Of a DNA stretch of 64,000 nt, positions 30,935 to 39,728 are shown piece after piece. The stretch spans positions 55,248 to 119,247 of the forward strand of contig NZ_MZGV01000009.1 in NCBI RefSeq assembly GCF_002029235.1. The letters run 5' to 3'. How positions within the stretch are numbered: the stretch's first letter is position 1; the number at the start of each line of letters is the position of its first letter. Source of the stretch: Clostridium oryzae (GTDB lineage Bacteria > Bacillota > Clostridia > Clostridiales > Clostridiaceae). The notes under the pieces were generated by a model that searched no databases, was not told the DNA's origin, and saw nothing but the letters and a program-made list of their open reading frames with translations. The position numbers and the translations under genes are program-made.

Positions 30935-31118
30935 AATCTTTACGTACCCACAGAGACCTACAAAAGGGTCTGGAAGCGCAGCGGACGCCGCAGGGGGTCA
31001 AGGCCTAAATGGCCTTGAACGAGCTATCTACGAGTGGCAACGAGTGAGATAGATAGCTCCGGTCCGGAGGATATAGGCCCCCTCCGGAATCGGCACTTGG
31101 TTTTGCCAATTTTTTTAT
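30935..31118 (-). repeat. GC-rich intergenic hairpin element, copy D
   Basis: About 180 bp of unusually GC-rich sequence with hairpins in series: AGACC / GGTCT, CAAGGCC / GGCCTTG (30999-31017), GAGCTATCT / AGATAGCTC (31021-31059), TCCGGAGG / CCTCCGGA (31063-31088) and GGCA / TGCC. Read on the minus strand, 30990-31060 aligns with copy C (47620-47695), with stem changes that keep the pairing. It lies between the tRNA terminator and the metK promoter; no gene is present. Confidence 0.7.
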
Positions 31119-31199
31119 ATAGAATGAAAAACTTTATACTTTCAATATAATTATGAGGGGATAAACAGAAGTTACGAGAAATTACTACGCAATTTTATA

Positions 31200-31228
31200 T
31201 TGACATAATGATAATACAATGGTAATAT
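31200..31228 (+). promoter_or_regulatory. Promoter of metK
   Basis: Perfect TTGACA (31200-31205), a 17-bp spacer and TAATAT (31223-31228), about 20 bp before the SAM riboswitch. Confidence 0.8.
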
Positions 31229-31251
31229 GAAATTGATAAAATCATATATGA

Positions 31252-31396
31252 TAACTCTTATCAAGAGAGGCGGAGGGAAAAGGGCCCGATGAAACCCGGC
31301 AACCAGTGACAGCACAATGGTGCCAATTCCTGCAGTAAAGTCTGCAAGATAAGAGAGAAGGTTAACACCTCTTCTTATCGAAGAGCTTTTTTTTAT
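31252..31396 (+). promoter_or_regulatory. SAM-I riboswitch (S-box) upstream of metK
   Basis: The aptamer (31252-31358) has the S-box signatures CTTATCAAGAGAGG, GGGCCCGATGAAACCCGGCA, GGTGCCAATTCCTGC and closing AGATAAGAG. The expression platform ends in a terminator (CTCTT / AAGAG, then eight T, 31368-31394). When SAM is plentiful, the aptamer allows the terminator and metK is shut off. Confidence 0.97.
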
Positions 31397-31468
31397 TTTT
31401 TGTAAAGAGAAAGGAGAGAGTAAGAACTAGGCTTGAAATAATATTTTTAAGCATAGTTTTGATGTGTT

Positions 31469-32644
31469 ATGAAAAGATTATTTACATCAGAATCAGTTAC
31501 AGAAGGGCATCCAGATAAAATGTGTGATCAAATTTCAGATGCTATATTAGATAGTATACTTGAAAGTGATCCTAATGCTAGGGTAGCTTGTGAAACAACC
31601 GTTACTACAGGTATGGTAATGGTAATGGGAGAGATATCAACAAATTGTTATGTAGATATACCGAAAGTAGTTAGAAAGACCGTAGAGGAAATAGGATATA
31701 CTAGAGCCAAATATGGCTTTGATGCAGCTACATGTTCTGTTTTAACTTCTATAGATGAACAATCAGCAGATATAGCTATGGGAGTTAATGAGGCTCTTGA
31801 AGCTAAAAAAGGCGAAATGGATGCTATAGAAGCTATTGGCGCTGGAGATCAAGGTATGATGTTTGGATATGCTACAAATGAGACACCAGAATATATGCCT
31901 TTACCTATAGCTATGGCTCATAAACTTGCAAAACAGCTTTCTAATGTGAGAAAAGATGGTACGGTTTCTTATCTACGTCCAGACGGTAAGACTCAAGTAA
32001 CAGTAGAATATGAGGATAACAAACCAGTTAGGATTGATGCAATTGTAATTTCCACACAGCATGGACCTGAGGCTACTCATGAGCAGATAGAGAAGGACAT
32101 GATAGAAAAAGTTATAAAACCAATCGTTCCAGCTGAATTACTAGATGCAGATACTAAATATTATATAAATCCTACAGGTCGATTTGTCATAGGTGGACCA
32201 CAGGGTGATACTGGACTTACTGGCAGAAAAATAATAGTTGATACCTATGGTGGATATGGAAGACATGGAGGCGGAGCTTTCTCAGGAAAGGATCCAACAA
32301 AGGTTGACCGTTCAGCTGCATATGCTGCAAGATGGGTTGCTAAAAACCTTGTCGCTGCAGGATTAGCAGATAAACTTGAAATTGAATTAGCTTACGCTAT
32401 AGGAGTAGCTAAACCAGTATCTATTGAAGTTGATACTTTTGGAACAGGAAAAATCTCGGATGATAGAATAGTAGAGATAATTAATAAAGTTTTTGATTTG
32501 AGACCAGCTGCTATTATTAAGAATCTGGATTTAAGAAGACCTATATATAGGCAAACAGCTGCATATGGTCATTTTGGAAGAACTGATATTGATATACCTT
32601 GGGAAAAACTTAACAAGGTAGAGAAGATAAAAGCTTTATTATAA
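31469..32644 (+). CDS. metK: S-adenosylmethionine synthetase
   Basis: Makes SAM from methionine and ATP. The 391-residue protein shows [17 protein letters not shown] with the ATP-binding histidine, [12 protein letters not shown] and [17 protein letters not shown]. It is under the SAM-I riboswitch just upstream, a simple product feedback. ATG 31469 is the only start, because TGA 31460 closes the frame. No good ribosome site lies directly before it; the nearest AAAGGAG is about 55 nt upstream, before a small hairpin (CTAGGCTT / AAGCATAG) that could bring it closer. Confidence 0.97.
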   Translation: MKRLFTSESVTEGHPDKMCDQISDAILDSILESDPNARVACETTVTTGMVMVMGEISTNCYVDIPKVVRKTVEEIGYTRAKYGFDAATCSVLTSIDEQSADIAMGVNEALEAKKGEMDAIEAIGAGDQGMMFGYATNETPEYMPLPIAMAHKLAKQLSNVRKDGTVSYLRPDGKTQVTVEYEDNKPVRIDAIVISTQHGPEATHEQIEKDMIEKVIKPIVPAELLDADTKYYINPTGRFVIGGPQGDTGLTGRKIIVDTYGGYGRHGGGAFSGKDPTKVDRSAAYAARWVAKNLVAAGLADKLEIELAYAIGVAKPVSIEVDTFGTGKISDDRIVEIINKVFDLRPAAIIKNLDLRRPIYRQTAAYGHFGRTDIDIPWEKLNKVEKIKALL

Positions 32645-32651
32645 TAGCTGT

Positions 32652-32692
32652 GAAAAGACTGTCTTTATATTTTATAAAGGCAGTTTTTTTCT
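32652..32692 (+). terminator. Terminator of metK
   Basis: GACTGTCTTTAT / ATAAAGGCAGT-type stem (one G-T pair) with loop ATTTT, followed by TTTTTTTC. Confidence 0.88.
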
Positions 32693-32833
32693 TAAGTATA
32701 TATTAAAAGTCTATCAGTACATTAATGTGGTAATAATTATAAGGGATTGAGTTTGAGAATATATTAGAGTATTCTATAAATACAGGAAATAACATTTGTT
32801 ATTTAAATTTTATATTTTTGTTCTGGAGGGTTT

Positions 32834-35077
32834 ATGTCTGATATTCAAGGTGTAGTGGAAGAAGTAGTATTTAAAAATGAAGAAAATGGGTATGTGGTAG
32901 CAAAACTTAAAACTGGTAAAGAGACCATTACGATTATTGGAACAATACCATATATTAATGAGGGACAAAATCTAAGTGTAAAAGGTGAATGGGTGCTACA
33001 TCCACATTTTGGACGTCAATTGAAGGTTGATAGCTGCGAGGAGATATTACCATCCACAGTAAAAGGTATAGAAACATATTTAGCATCGGGAGTTATTTTT
33101 GGAATCGGACCTGTAACTGCAAAAAAAATTGTAGAAAAGTTCGGTGAGAAATCTCTTGATGTATTAGAAAACCATATTGAACTTTTGAAGGATATAGAAG
33201 GTATAGGAGATAAAAAGCTTGATATCATATATGAATCATACTGTAAGCAAAGAGAAGTAAAGGATGTAATAATATTTCTTCAAAGTTACGGTATAAGTAA
33301 TAATCAATGTGTGAAAATTTACAATAAGTTTGGAAATGAATCTGTACAGATAGTTAAGAATAATCCTTACGTATTAACAGAACAAATAAGGGGTATAGGC
33401 TTTAAAACAGCAGATAAAATAGCTAAAAGTATGGGTATAGAGACGGATTCACCATTTCGAATTCAAAGTGGAATAAAATATGTAATTAATGAATTTTGTG
33501 CTATGGGTAATACATATATGCCTATAGAAAAAGTTATTAAGAACTGTATGGACATACTAACTGTAAAAAGAGAAGATGTAGAAAAGAACCTTATTGAGAG
33601 TGCCGTAGACGGAAAAATTAAAATTGAAAAAGTAGATGGTACTGATTGTGTGTTTACACTTCCGTATTATTATTGTGAACTTAGTATTACTAAAAAGATA
33701 TTGACCATGTGCTATAGCGCTTATGATAAGCTTGAAATTGACATAGATAAGAAGATAGAAGAGTTTGAACATAACAACAGTATTAAGTTCGCTGCTACTC
33801 AAAAAGAAGCTATAGCAGGAATAATAAATAATGGAGTGGAAATAATTACTGGAGGACCAGGAACGGGAAAAACGACTATAATTAACTGTATTTTAAATGT
33901 ATTCGAGGAGTTAGGATTAACGGTTATGATGGGAGCACCAACAGGCCGTGCAGCTAAGAGAATGACTGAAGCTACAGGCAGAGAAGCAAAGACAATTCAC
34001 AGGCTATTGGAGTTAGGCTATGGAGATGATGATACCGCTGTATTTGAAAAGGGTGAAGATAGCCCTTTAGAGTGTGATGTAATAATTATTGATGAGGCTT
34101 CTATGGTTGATGTAATGCTTATGAATAATTTGCTTCAGGCAATTGCGCTTGGAACCAGAATTATAATTGTAGGAGATGTTGATCAGCTTCCATCAGTGGG
34201 GGCAGGAAATGTACTTAGAGATTTAATTGAAAGCTCTAGTATAAAAGTTGTGAAGCTTAATGAAATATTTAGGCAATCAAATAACAGTCTTATAACAATA
34301 AATGCACATAGAATAAACAATGGGGAAATGCCAATTTTAAATGAGAAAGACAAGGACTTCTATTTTATAAGAGAAGAAGATCCTATGAAGATAAAAAATA
34401 CACTCATAGATTTAATTAATAAAAGACTTCCTAAGTTTAATCAAAGTTGGGATAGGTTGAGGGATATGCAGATTCTTACGCCTATGAGAAAAGGAACTCT
34501 TGGTGTCTACAATCTTAACAAGGAACTTCAGAAAATATTAAATGCAAAGGATGAAAAAAAGGAGGAAAGAGAATTCAGAGATACGATATTTAGAGTTGGA
34601 GATAAAGTTATGCAAACCAAAAATAATTATTCTCTGAAATGGATTAAAATAAATAGAAATGGCAAATATGATAATGACGGTGATAATGAGGGGTTAGGCG
34701 TATATAATGGGGATATAGGATTTATAGACAGCATAGATAATAAAATGAATACAGTTACTGTGATTTTTGATGATGAGAGGCAAGTAGTTTACGATTCCAT
34801 ATATCTGGATGAACTTGAATTGGCCTATTCAATAACCATACATAAAAGTCAAGGAAGCGAATTTCCAGTGGTTATAATTCCGTCATTTATGGGACCTCCA
34901 ATGTTAATGAACAGGAACCTTATATATACAGGTATAACTAGGGCTAAAAAGCTTGTGGTTGTTGTAGGTTCGATAAAGGCCCTCAATTTTATGATTACTA
35001 ACAACAGAAGTTTTGAAAGGTATTCGTCACTAAAGTGGAGAATAGAACAGGTCGTTTCAGATAATGCAGAAGAATAG
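32834..35077 (+). CDS. recD2: ATP-dependent DNA helicase RecD2
   Basis: Superfamily 1B 5'-3' helicase of bacteria that have no RecBC partner for it; linked to DNA repair and fork stability. The 747-residue protein has the long N-terminal region typical of RecD2: OB-like start MSDIQGVVEEVVFKNEENGY and helix-hairpin-helix stretches at about 85-220. Motor motifs follow: Walker A GGPGTGKTT near 340, motif II IIIDEASMVD near 425, and the C-terminal AYSITIHKSQGSEFPVVIIP with GITRAKK. TCTGGAGGG precedes ATG 32834. It is followed by the comF-like pair at 15 bp. Confidence 0.95.
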   Translation: MSDIQGVVEEVVFKNEENGYVVAKLKTGKETITIIGTIPYINEGQNLSVKGEWVLHPHFGRQLKVDSCEEILPSTVKGIETYLASGVIFGIGPVTAKKIVEKFGEKSLDVLENHIELLKDIEGIGDKKLDIIYESYCKQREVKDVIIFLQSYGISNNQCVKIYNKFGNESVQIVKNNPYVLTEQIRGIGFKTADKIAKSMGIETDSPFRIQSGIKYVINEFCAMGNTYMPIEKVIKNCMDILTVKREDVEKNLIESAVDGKIKIEKVDGTDCVFTLPYYYCELSITKKILTMCYSAYDKLEIDIDKKIEEFEHNNSIKFAATQKEAIAGIINNGVEIITGGPGTGKTTIINCILNVFEELGLTVMMGAPTGRAAKRMTEATGREAKTIHRLLELGYGDDDTAVFEKGEDSPLECDVIIIDEASMVDVMLMNNLLQAIALGTRIIIVGDVDQLPSVGAGNVLRDLIESSSIKVVKLNEIFRQSNNSLITINAHRINNGEMPILNEKDKDFYFIREEDPMKIKNTLIDLINKRLPKFNQSWDRLRDMQILTPMRKGTLGVYNLNKELQKILNAKDEKKEEREFRDTIFRVGDKVMQTKNNYSLKWIKINRNGKYDNDGDNEGLGVYNGDIGFIDSIDNKMNTVTVIFDDERQVVYDSIYLDELELAYSITIHKSQGSEFPVVIIPSFMGPPMLMNRNLIYTGITRAKKLVVVVGSIKALNFMITNNRSFERYSSLKWRIEQVVSDNAEE

Positions 35078-35091
35078 ATAGGAGGATTCGC

Positions 35092-36117
35092 ATGCTTTTC
35101 CATACAGAAAATTCTCGTAAAATAAGACAGGATACAATGAAAAAAGTTACTGATTGGATTAATAGTGACAAAAGAGTACTAAACATTTTGAGTTTACCGT
35201 ATGATGAAGTCGATATATTTCTACCTTTTATTGATTTTGAAATTAACAATGGAAAAAGAATATTATATATAACTGCAACAGAAAATGGATATGTCAATTT
35301 CATGAAGTTGATGAAAAAGAAACAGTTTGATAAATGCTGTTATGCTTATAATGAAATAAATAGTAGAATTCCTCGGGAAGCAGAAATTATAGTTACTAGT
35401 TTTAATTATGCAATATCTTTAGAAGAGAGTTTCGGACTAGTTATATACGATGAAGTACTGGAGTATTCCAATTATAGTAAATATGAAATTATGGATATAT
35501 TAGCCAGGTATTATAAATATGATAGCAGAATAATAGCAAGATCTACAGAAGTAATATTAAAGAATGCGCCATGCATTGAAATAATATTCAGAGAAAAAAG
35601 AGTTCCTGTCAATGAACCTAGGTTTGTTAGTACCAGGCTGGATTTAGAAAAAGAAATTCCATACATAATGTATGAATATATACAATGGAGTATTATGAGA
35701 CAGCGTAATCTATTAATCCTGACGTCTTCGAGGCAGAAAAATTTTCTAGTATGTCAACATCTAATCGAAATTAATAATGATCCTCACTTCCATATTGTAA
35801 AAATAGATAATCTAGATGATTTGAATGAATTTAAAAGCACAGAGAGACTAGAAGCTGCGATAATAGTAACAAATTCTATGCATATACTAGAAGCTGCAAA
35901 AGAAAATATGGATTTTATTGTGTACGATAGTGAAAACAGGTATTTTGATTATAAAAAACTTGTATACTTGTGTGCAATGGCTTCTAAAAGTCCGCATGGA
36001 GAGAATGCTGAAGTCGTATTCTTATCTAGGAACATATCTACAGCTATGGAAAGGTGCAAAGAATTGATAAGAAATTTCAATAAAAAGGCATGGGAATTAG
36101 GATTAGTAAATATTTAA
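35092..36117 (+). CDS. Degenerate ComFA-like protein
   Basis: The 341-residue product lies directly before comFC and overlaps it by 28 bp, the position of the DNA-uptake helicase comFA in Bacillus. The sequence keeps the outline of a superfamily 2 helicase. LVIYDEVLEYS sits where DEAD/DEVD would be and ARSTEVIL where motif III would be. The C-terminal FLSRNISTAMERCKELIRNF resembles the end of ComFA. There is no Walker A loop (no GxGKT/S), no zinc cysteines and no motif VI arginines. It is therefore probably not an ATPase. The identity is inferred from position plus weak similarity. Confidence 0.55.
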   Translation: MLFHTENSRKIRQDTMKKVTDWINSDKRVLNILSLPYDEVDIFLPFIDFEINNGKRILYITATENGYVNFMKLMKKKQFDKCCYAYNEINSRIPREAEIIVTSFNYAISLEESFGLVIYDEVLEYSNYSKYEIMDILARYYKYDSRIIARSTEVILKNAPCIEIIFREKRVPVNEPRFVSTRLDLEKEIPYIMYEYIQWSIMRQRNLLILTSSRQKNFLVCQHLIEINNDPHFHIVKIDNLDDLNEFKSTERLEAAIIVTNSMHILEAAKENMDFIVYDSENRYFDYKKLVYLCAMASKSPHGENAEVVFLSRNISTAMERCKELIRNFNKKAWELGLVNI

Positions 36118-36767
36118 AATATCTATTTGACAGTGTGCTGGAAGTGATTTATGGAGATGATGGAAAGTGCGTGATATGTGGAAATTATTCAAATGGTGAT
36201 GAACTATGTATAAACTGTAGGAAAAATATATGCTTAGAACTGTTAAATGTGAAACTTTACAGAGAAAAGTTATTTGTTCAATTTTATAGTTGTTGCTATT
36301 ATGATATCCTTATAAAGGAACTAATTATTAAGTTAAAGTACAAATGTGATTTTAGAGCAGGCAGTGCGCTTGTTGACTTACTGCGTCAAACTTTTGATAG
36401 GTTGAAACTTAATCAAGAACTTTTTACATTTGTACCTTCTAGTGCAGAAGCATATGGCAGAAGAGGATATAATCCCAGCGAGTTTTTATGTAAAAAGCTA
36501 TCAGATGCAGAAAATAAAAAGACAGTAGATTGTTTATATTTAAATAAAACTAAATCAGATCAGATAGGATTAGACGGCAACGAACGTTGGAAAAACTTAA
36601 AGGGTGCGTTTGGAGTCAGAGAAATTAAAGCTATAAAAAATAAAAATATTTTGTTAGTAGATGATGTAGTAACTACTGGAGCCACTGCTTTTTACTGTTC
36701 TAAAGCTTTGGTTGATGCGGGAGCAAAGTCCGTTACAGTATTGACTGTAGCTAAAAGTACGATATAA
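36090..36767 (+). CDS. comFC: ComFC-like phosphoribosyltransferase-fold protein
   Basis: Homologue of ComFC/GntX, needed for transformation in competent Gram-positives. The 225-residue protein has an N-terminal zinc-finger (CVICGNYSNGDELCINC, about 27-43) and a C-terminal phosphoribosyltransferase domain with the PRPP loop KNILLVDDVVTTGAT (about 190-204). ATG 36090 lies within the end of the preceding gene, suggesting translational coupling. Its last codons contain the -35 and -10 boxes of the structured RNA that follows. Confidence 0.92.
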   Translation: MGIRISKYLKYLFDSVLEVIYGDDGKCVICGNYSNGDELCINCRKNICLELLNVKLYREKLFVQFYSCCYYDILIKELIIKLKYKCDFRAGSALVDLLRQTFDRLKLNQELFTFVPSSAEAYGRRGYNPSEFLCKKLSDAENKKTVDCLYLNKTKSDQIGLDGNERWKNLKGAFGVREIKAIKNKNILLVDDVVTTGATAFYCSKALVDAGAKSVTVLTVAKSTI

Positions 36768-36768
36768 T
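36741..36768 (+). promoter_or_regulatory. Promoter of the raiA-type RNA, inside the end of comFC
   Basis: TTGACT (36741-36746), a 16-bp spacer and a perfect TATAAT (36763-36768). The comFC stop codon TAA is part of the -10 box. The start point would fall at about 36775, at the first base of the RNA stem. Confidence 0.8.
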
Positions 36769-36775
36769 AGATATT

Positions 36776-36977
36776 AAGTTAGGTTTGTGGTTGAAAGTCG
36801 ATGCCAGTCGCAGGCAAAACGATCCACGTAAGTTAGACAAAAGGTTTAATGAGCATGGTGCGGCTTAGAAGTAAGTCCTGCCGTGAAAAGCGAGAAAATT
36901 AGTAGTGAGAGGAATAAAACCGGGTAGCGAACATTTCAGCAGGCGAGTGTGGGGTCAAAGACCAGGTCAACTAACTT
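36776..36977 (+). ncRNA. raiA-type structured RNA
   Basis: About 200 nt closed by AAGTTAG (36776-36782) pairing with CTAACTT (36971-36977). It has its own promoter upstream and its own terminator downstream, so it is a free RNA rather than a leader. Size, location after comFC and blocks such as GTTGAAAGTCGATGCCAGTC, GGTGCGGC and GCAGGCGAGTGTGGGGTC agree with what I recall of the raiA RNA motif, usually found just before raiA/hpf in clostridia. In C. acetobutylicum the raiA RNA is reported to affect sporulation and aggregation. Here hpf is 12.6 kb away. A covariance-model search (Rfam raiA) would confirm. Confidence 0.78.
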
Positions 36978-37000
36978 TTAAAACTAGTAAAATAGCGGTG

Positions 37001-37040
37001 TAGCAGTCTTTCCGGAGGCTGCTATATTTATTCTATTTTT
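37001..37040 (+). terminator. Terminator of the raiA-type RNA
   Basis: TAGCAGTCT pairs with GGAGGCTGCTA-side bases (nine pairs, one G-T) over loop TTCCGG, followed by a T-rich tail TATTTATTCTATTTTT. Confidence 0.88.
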
Positions 37041-37175
37041 AAAATTCCCGCCTGATTAAAAATAACGCACGGTAAGTTACACCTTAGGTACAAAGATGTT
37101 GTTATTTTCCAAATCACTTTCTCCATATATTAAGCATATCATGATATTGTAAGTATATCAAAGGAATGAATAAAT

Positions 37176-37748
37176 ATGTATAATGATTATCAAACGTACC
37201 CTTATCCTTATTATATAAACGCATCACAGTATAATTCAGACATTATGTGTGATGCTTACAACACATATCGCTGCCCTTATCACGGTAATATGCCGGCAAA
37301 TAACTCAGACTTTTCAAAAGTTCAGCTAAAAGATTATGGACCACAACCATTTGTAGTTAATATTGAGGAGGCTACTAAGCAAAATAATAATTTTCGTACT
37401 GCCTTATGGACAGGAGAACATTTACAGCTTACCTTGATGAGCATCCCTGTTGGAGGGGAAATAGGTTTAGAGCGTCACTCTAACCTTGACCAATTTATAC
37501 GTATTGAGGAGGGTCAAGGTATTGTTAAAATGGGTGACAGAAGAGATTACTTAGATTTTCAAGAAAGAGTCTACGATGATTTTATTTTTATCATACCTGC
37601 TGGCAAATGGCATAATTTAATTAATACAGGTAATAAACCAATTAAATTGTATTCTATTTATGCACCTCCTCAACATCCATATGGCACGGTTCATGCTACT
37701 AAAGCTGATGCAGAAGCTGCTGAACAGAATCGCGCCTATAGCTATTAA
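37176..37748 (+). CDS. Cupin-domain protein with a tyrosine-rich N-terminus
   Basis: The 190-residue protein has a Tyr/Pro/Asn-rich head (about 1-40: YPYPYYINASQY, then a Cys-containing YRCPYHGN) and a single cupin domain (about 60-170). Cupin motif 1 is GGEIGLERHSNLDQFIRIEEGQG and motif 2 is IPAGKWHNLINTG, so the metal-binding histidines and glutamate are present. Similar clostridial proteins are annotated as mannose-6-phosphate isomerase-like cupins; some spore-surface proteins have such tyrosine-rich heads. Substrate unknown. It is monocistronic, with a terminator behind it. Confidence 0.8.
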   Translation: MYNDYQTYPYPYYINASQYNSDIMCDAYNTYRCPYHGNMPANNSDFSKVQLKDYGPQPFVVNIEEATKQNNNFRTALWTGEHLQLTLMSIPVGGEIGLERHSNLDQFIRIEEGQGIVKMGDRRDYLDFQERVYDDFIFIIPAGKWHNLINTGNKPIKLYSIYAPPQHPYGTVHATKADAEAAEQNRAYSY

Positions 37749-37779
37749 AAGAAAAAATACTAGGCAAATCAGTAAATAA

Positions 37780-37818
37780 GATGTGACAGCTTGTGCTGTA
37801 AGCTGTCACATCTATTAT
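37780..37818 (+). terminator. Terminator of the cupin gene
   Basis: TGTGACAGCTT / AAGCTGTCACA perfect 11-bp stem with loop GTGCTGT, followed by TCTATTATT. Confidence 0.85.
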
Positions 37819-37878
37819 TGACAAAAGACAAGGAAAAACATATACTGACTATATAAGCATTTAATTATATAGTTATAA
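37818..37878 (+). promoter_or_regulatory. Promoter and palindromic operator of the arsR-like gene
   Basis: Perfect TTGACA (37818-37823), 17 bp, TATACT (37841-37846). Directly after the -10 lies the palindrome ACTATATAA / TTATATAGT (37848-37873), over the transcription start. The same element recurs at 38521-38546. Confidence 0.8.
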
Positions 37879-37894
37879 CTCGAGGAGGGTCGTT

Positions 37895-38188
37895 ATGCGT
37901 AAAGAAGAGTTAAGCATCAGAGTCTTTAAAGCTCTAGGACATCCTATAAGATATAAAATAGTTAAGTTTTTGTATGATGGACCTAAGTGTGTATGTAAAT
38001 TAAATGAAGATATTGAATTTAGTCAGGCTAATCTATCTCAGCATTTAAAAATTCTTAAAGAAGCTGGTATTTTATCATCTGAAAAAATAGGGATGAATAT
38101 GCATTATAGCCTTGCTAATGATGAAATCAAAAGTATTATCGATAGTGTAGATGAATTTGTTAGTAGTTACGATTATAATTTCAAATAA
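37895..38188 (+). CDS. ArsR/SmtB-family repressor
   Basis: The 97-residue winged-helix protein has the family pattern: ALGHPIRYKIVKFLYDGPKCVCKLNE (about 11-36) and recognition helix SQANLSQHLKILKEAGIL (about 41-58). The metal site of ArsR, CVCxL, is present as KCVCKL. This predicts sensing of arsenite, antimonite or a related soft metal through cysteine thiols. It probably binds the two palindromes before itself and before the permease gene. CGAGGAGGG precedes ATG 37895. Confidence 0.9.
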   Translation: MRKEELSIRVFKALGHPIRYKIVKFLYDGPKCVCKLNEDIEFSQANLSQHLKILKEAGILSSEKIGMNMHYSLANDEIKSIIDSVDEFVSSYDYNFK

Positions 38189-38216
38189 AAATATTTTAGA
38201 TGGGAGGATTAAATTA

Positions 38217-38456
38217 ATGGAAATAAAGATTTTAGGAACAGGGTGCTCAAATTGTAAAAAACTTGAGGCGAATACTAAAGAAGCTGTTAAGGAGCTTAAT
38301 GTGGATGCCCAAATTATAAAAGTAGAAGATATTAGGGATATTATGAAGTATGGCGTTATGAGAACTCCAGCTATAGTTATTAATGAAAAAGTTAAAATGT
38401 TTGGTAAAGTTTGTACGGTTGATGAAATTAAGAAATATATAAGTGATGAAAAATAA
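38217..38456 (+). CDS. Small thioredoxin-like redox protein
   Basis: The 79-residue protein has a minimal thioredoxin fold with the active site GTGCSNCKKLE (CSNC at residues 10-13) and the cis-proline in MRTPAIVINEK. It belongs to the redox-active disulfide protein 2 type. These are often encoded beside ArsP-type permeases and ArsR regulators, as here. ATG 38217 is chosen because GGGAGGATT lies before it; the frame is open upstream into arsR. Probably co-transcribed with arsR (28-bp gap). Confidence 0.9.
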   Translation: MEIKILGTGCSNCKKLEANTKEAVKELNVDAQIIKVEDIRDIMKYGVMRTPAIVINEKVKMFGKVCTVDEIKKYISDEK

Positions 38457-38520
38457 TAAAACTCATATTGGAGGACTTAGTTCTATAATAATTTAGGAAT
38501 GAAGTCCTTTAAATTTGAAG

Positions 38521-38551
38521 ACTATATAAGTAATTAATTATAAAGTTATAA
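38521..38551 (+). promoter_or_regulatory. Second copy of the ArsR-type operator, before the permease
   Basis: ACTATATAAGTAATTAATTA then TAAAGTTATAA repeats the operator at 37848-37878 with few changes (arms ACTATATAA / TTATAAAGT). It lies 20-50 bp before the permease start, so the permease appears to be separately controlled by the same repressor. Confidence 0.75.
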
Positions 38552-38569
38552 AATTAATGGAGGAATACT

Positions 38570-39538
38570 ATGTTTACACCTATACAAATTTTTGCTGATT
38601 GGCTTATTTATAATGTTTTGGAAATTAATAAGGAAAGCAGGCTTGGAAGTGCTCTTGATTTTTTTGTATTTGATACTATAAAAATATTTATCTTACTATT
38701 AATAATAATTTATGTAATTACTTTCATAAGAAGTTTTTTTCCTCCTGAAAAGACGAGAAAAATACTTGCTAGAAGTAAAGGAAATACGTTAGCAGGTCAT
38801 GTTCTTGCAGCACTACTAGGAATAGTAACCCCATTTTGTTCATGTTCGGCAGTTCCTCTGTTTATCGGATTTGTTGAAGCTGGTGTTCCGCTGGGAGTTA
38901 CATTTTCTTTTCTAATAGCTGCGCCAATGGTAAATGAGGTGGCACTAGGACTTCTTTATAGTCTATTTGGATTAAAAATAGCACTGTTCTATGTTGTATC
39001 TGGAGAAATAATAGCAATTATAAGCGGTATTATAATTGGTAAGCTAAAAATGGAAAAGCATGTAGAGAGTTATGTGTATGAAATGCAAATGAACGCTGAT
39101 GTGAACGTGCCTAATCCTACTAGCAAAGAAAGGATAATGGATTCATGGAATTTTACTAAAGATTTAATAAAGAAGATATGGATATATGTAGTGATTGGTA
39201 TAGCTATAGGAGGGGTTATGCATGGATGGATTCCAGCAGGAGCATTAGCAAGATATGCAGGCGAAAATAATCCGTTTGCAGTGTTTATAGCAGTGGCAAT
39301 TGGTATTCCGCTTTATTCTAATGCTGCTGGTGTAATACCGTTAGTTAGTGAACTTACAAGAGCTGGTGTTTCAATGGGAACTTCTCTGGCATTTATGATG
39401 GCTGTTACAGGTCTAAGCTTACCAGAGGGTATCCTATTAAGAAGGGTTCTAAAGCCTAAATTATTAGCAGTGTTTTATGTAGTGGTAGGCTTAGGAATTG
39501 TATTTACTGGTTACCTATTTAATATCATAATAGTCTAA
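38570..39538 (+). CDS. ArsP/DUF318-family permease (putative organoarsenical efflux)
   Basis: The 322-residue membrane protein has eight hydrophobic segments in two repeats. The family motif is TPFCSCSAVPLFIGFVEAGV (about 84-103) with SFLIAAPMVNEVAL, repeated as GIPLYSNAAGVIPLVSELTRAGV (about 243-265). ArsP of Campylobacter exports methylarsenite and related trivalent organoarsenicals; other members have unknown cargo. Its link to an ArsR with a CVC motif and to a CSNC thioredoxin-like protein supports a metalloid role. ATG 38570 follows GGAGG. Confidence 0.88.
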   Translation: MFTPIQIFADWLIYNVLEINKESRLGSALDFFVFDTIKIFILLLIIIYVITFIRSFFPPEKTRKILARSKGNTLAGHVLAALLGIVTPFCSCSAVPLFIGFVEAGVPLGVTFSFLIAAPMVNEVALGLLYSLFGLKIALFYVVSGEIIAIISGIIIGKLKMEKHVESYVYEMQMNADVNVPNPTSKERIMDSWNFTKDLIKKIWIYVVIGIAIGGVMHGWIPAGALARYAGENNPFAVFIAVAIGIPLYSNAAGVIPLVSELTRAGVSMGTSLAFMMAVTGLSLPEGILLRRVLKPKLLAVFYVVVGLGIVFTGYLFNIIIV

Positions 39539-39632
39539 TATATAAAGTAAATGTGTGATAAAGTCACTGATAAGACTAAGAATAGGGGAAATATGCTGTT
39601 AAATATAATCTTATATAAATTTATTTTCATAC

Positions 39633-39684
39633 ACAAAAGTAAGCTTAGATGGAGTATCTATGCTCACTTTTGTGTAAAAATCTA
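39633..39684. terminator. Bidirectional terminator between the permease and the GH43 gene
   Basis: ACACAAAAGT and ACTTTTGTGT form a perfect 10-bp stem with inner GC / GC pairs, flanked by A/T runs on both sides. Confidence 0.8.
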
Positions 39685-39728
39685 TTTGAGTTTTTTTATA
39701 AAATATCTTTTTCATAGTTCCTTTAATA

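Noticed and set aside
30370..31052. Open frames of 60-92 codons across the tRNA cluster and the GC-rich element
   Set aside because: They run through tRNA genes and hairpins in shifted frames, are repeated because the tRNA genes are, and have no ribosome sites.
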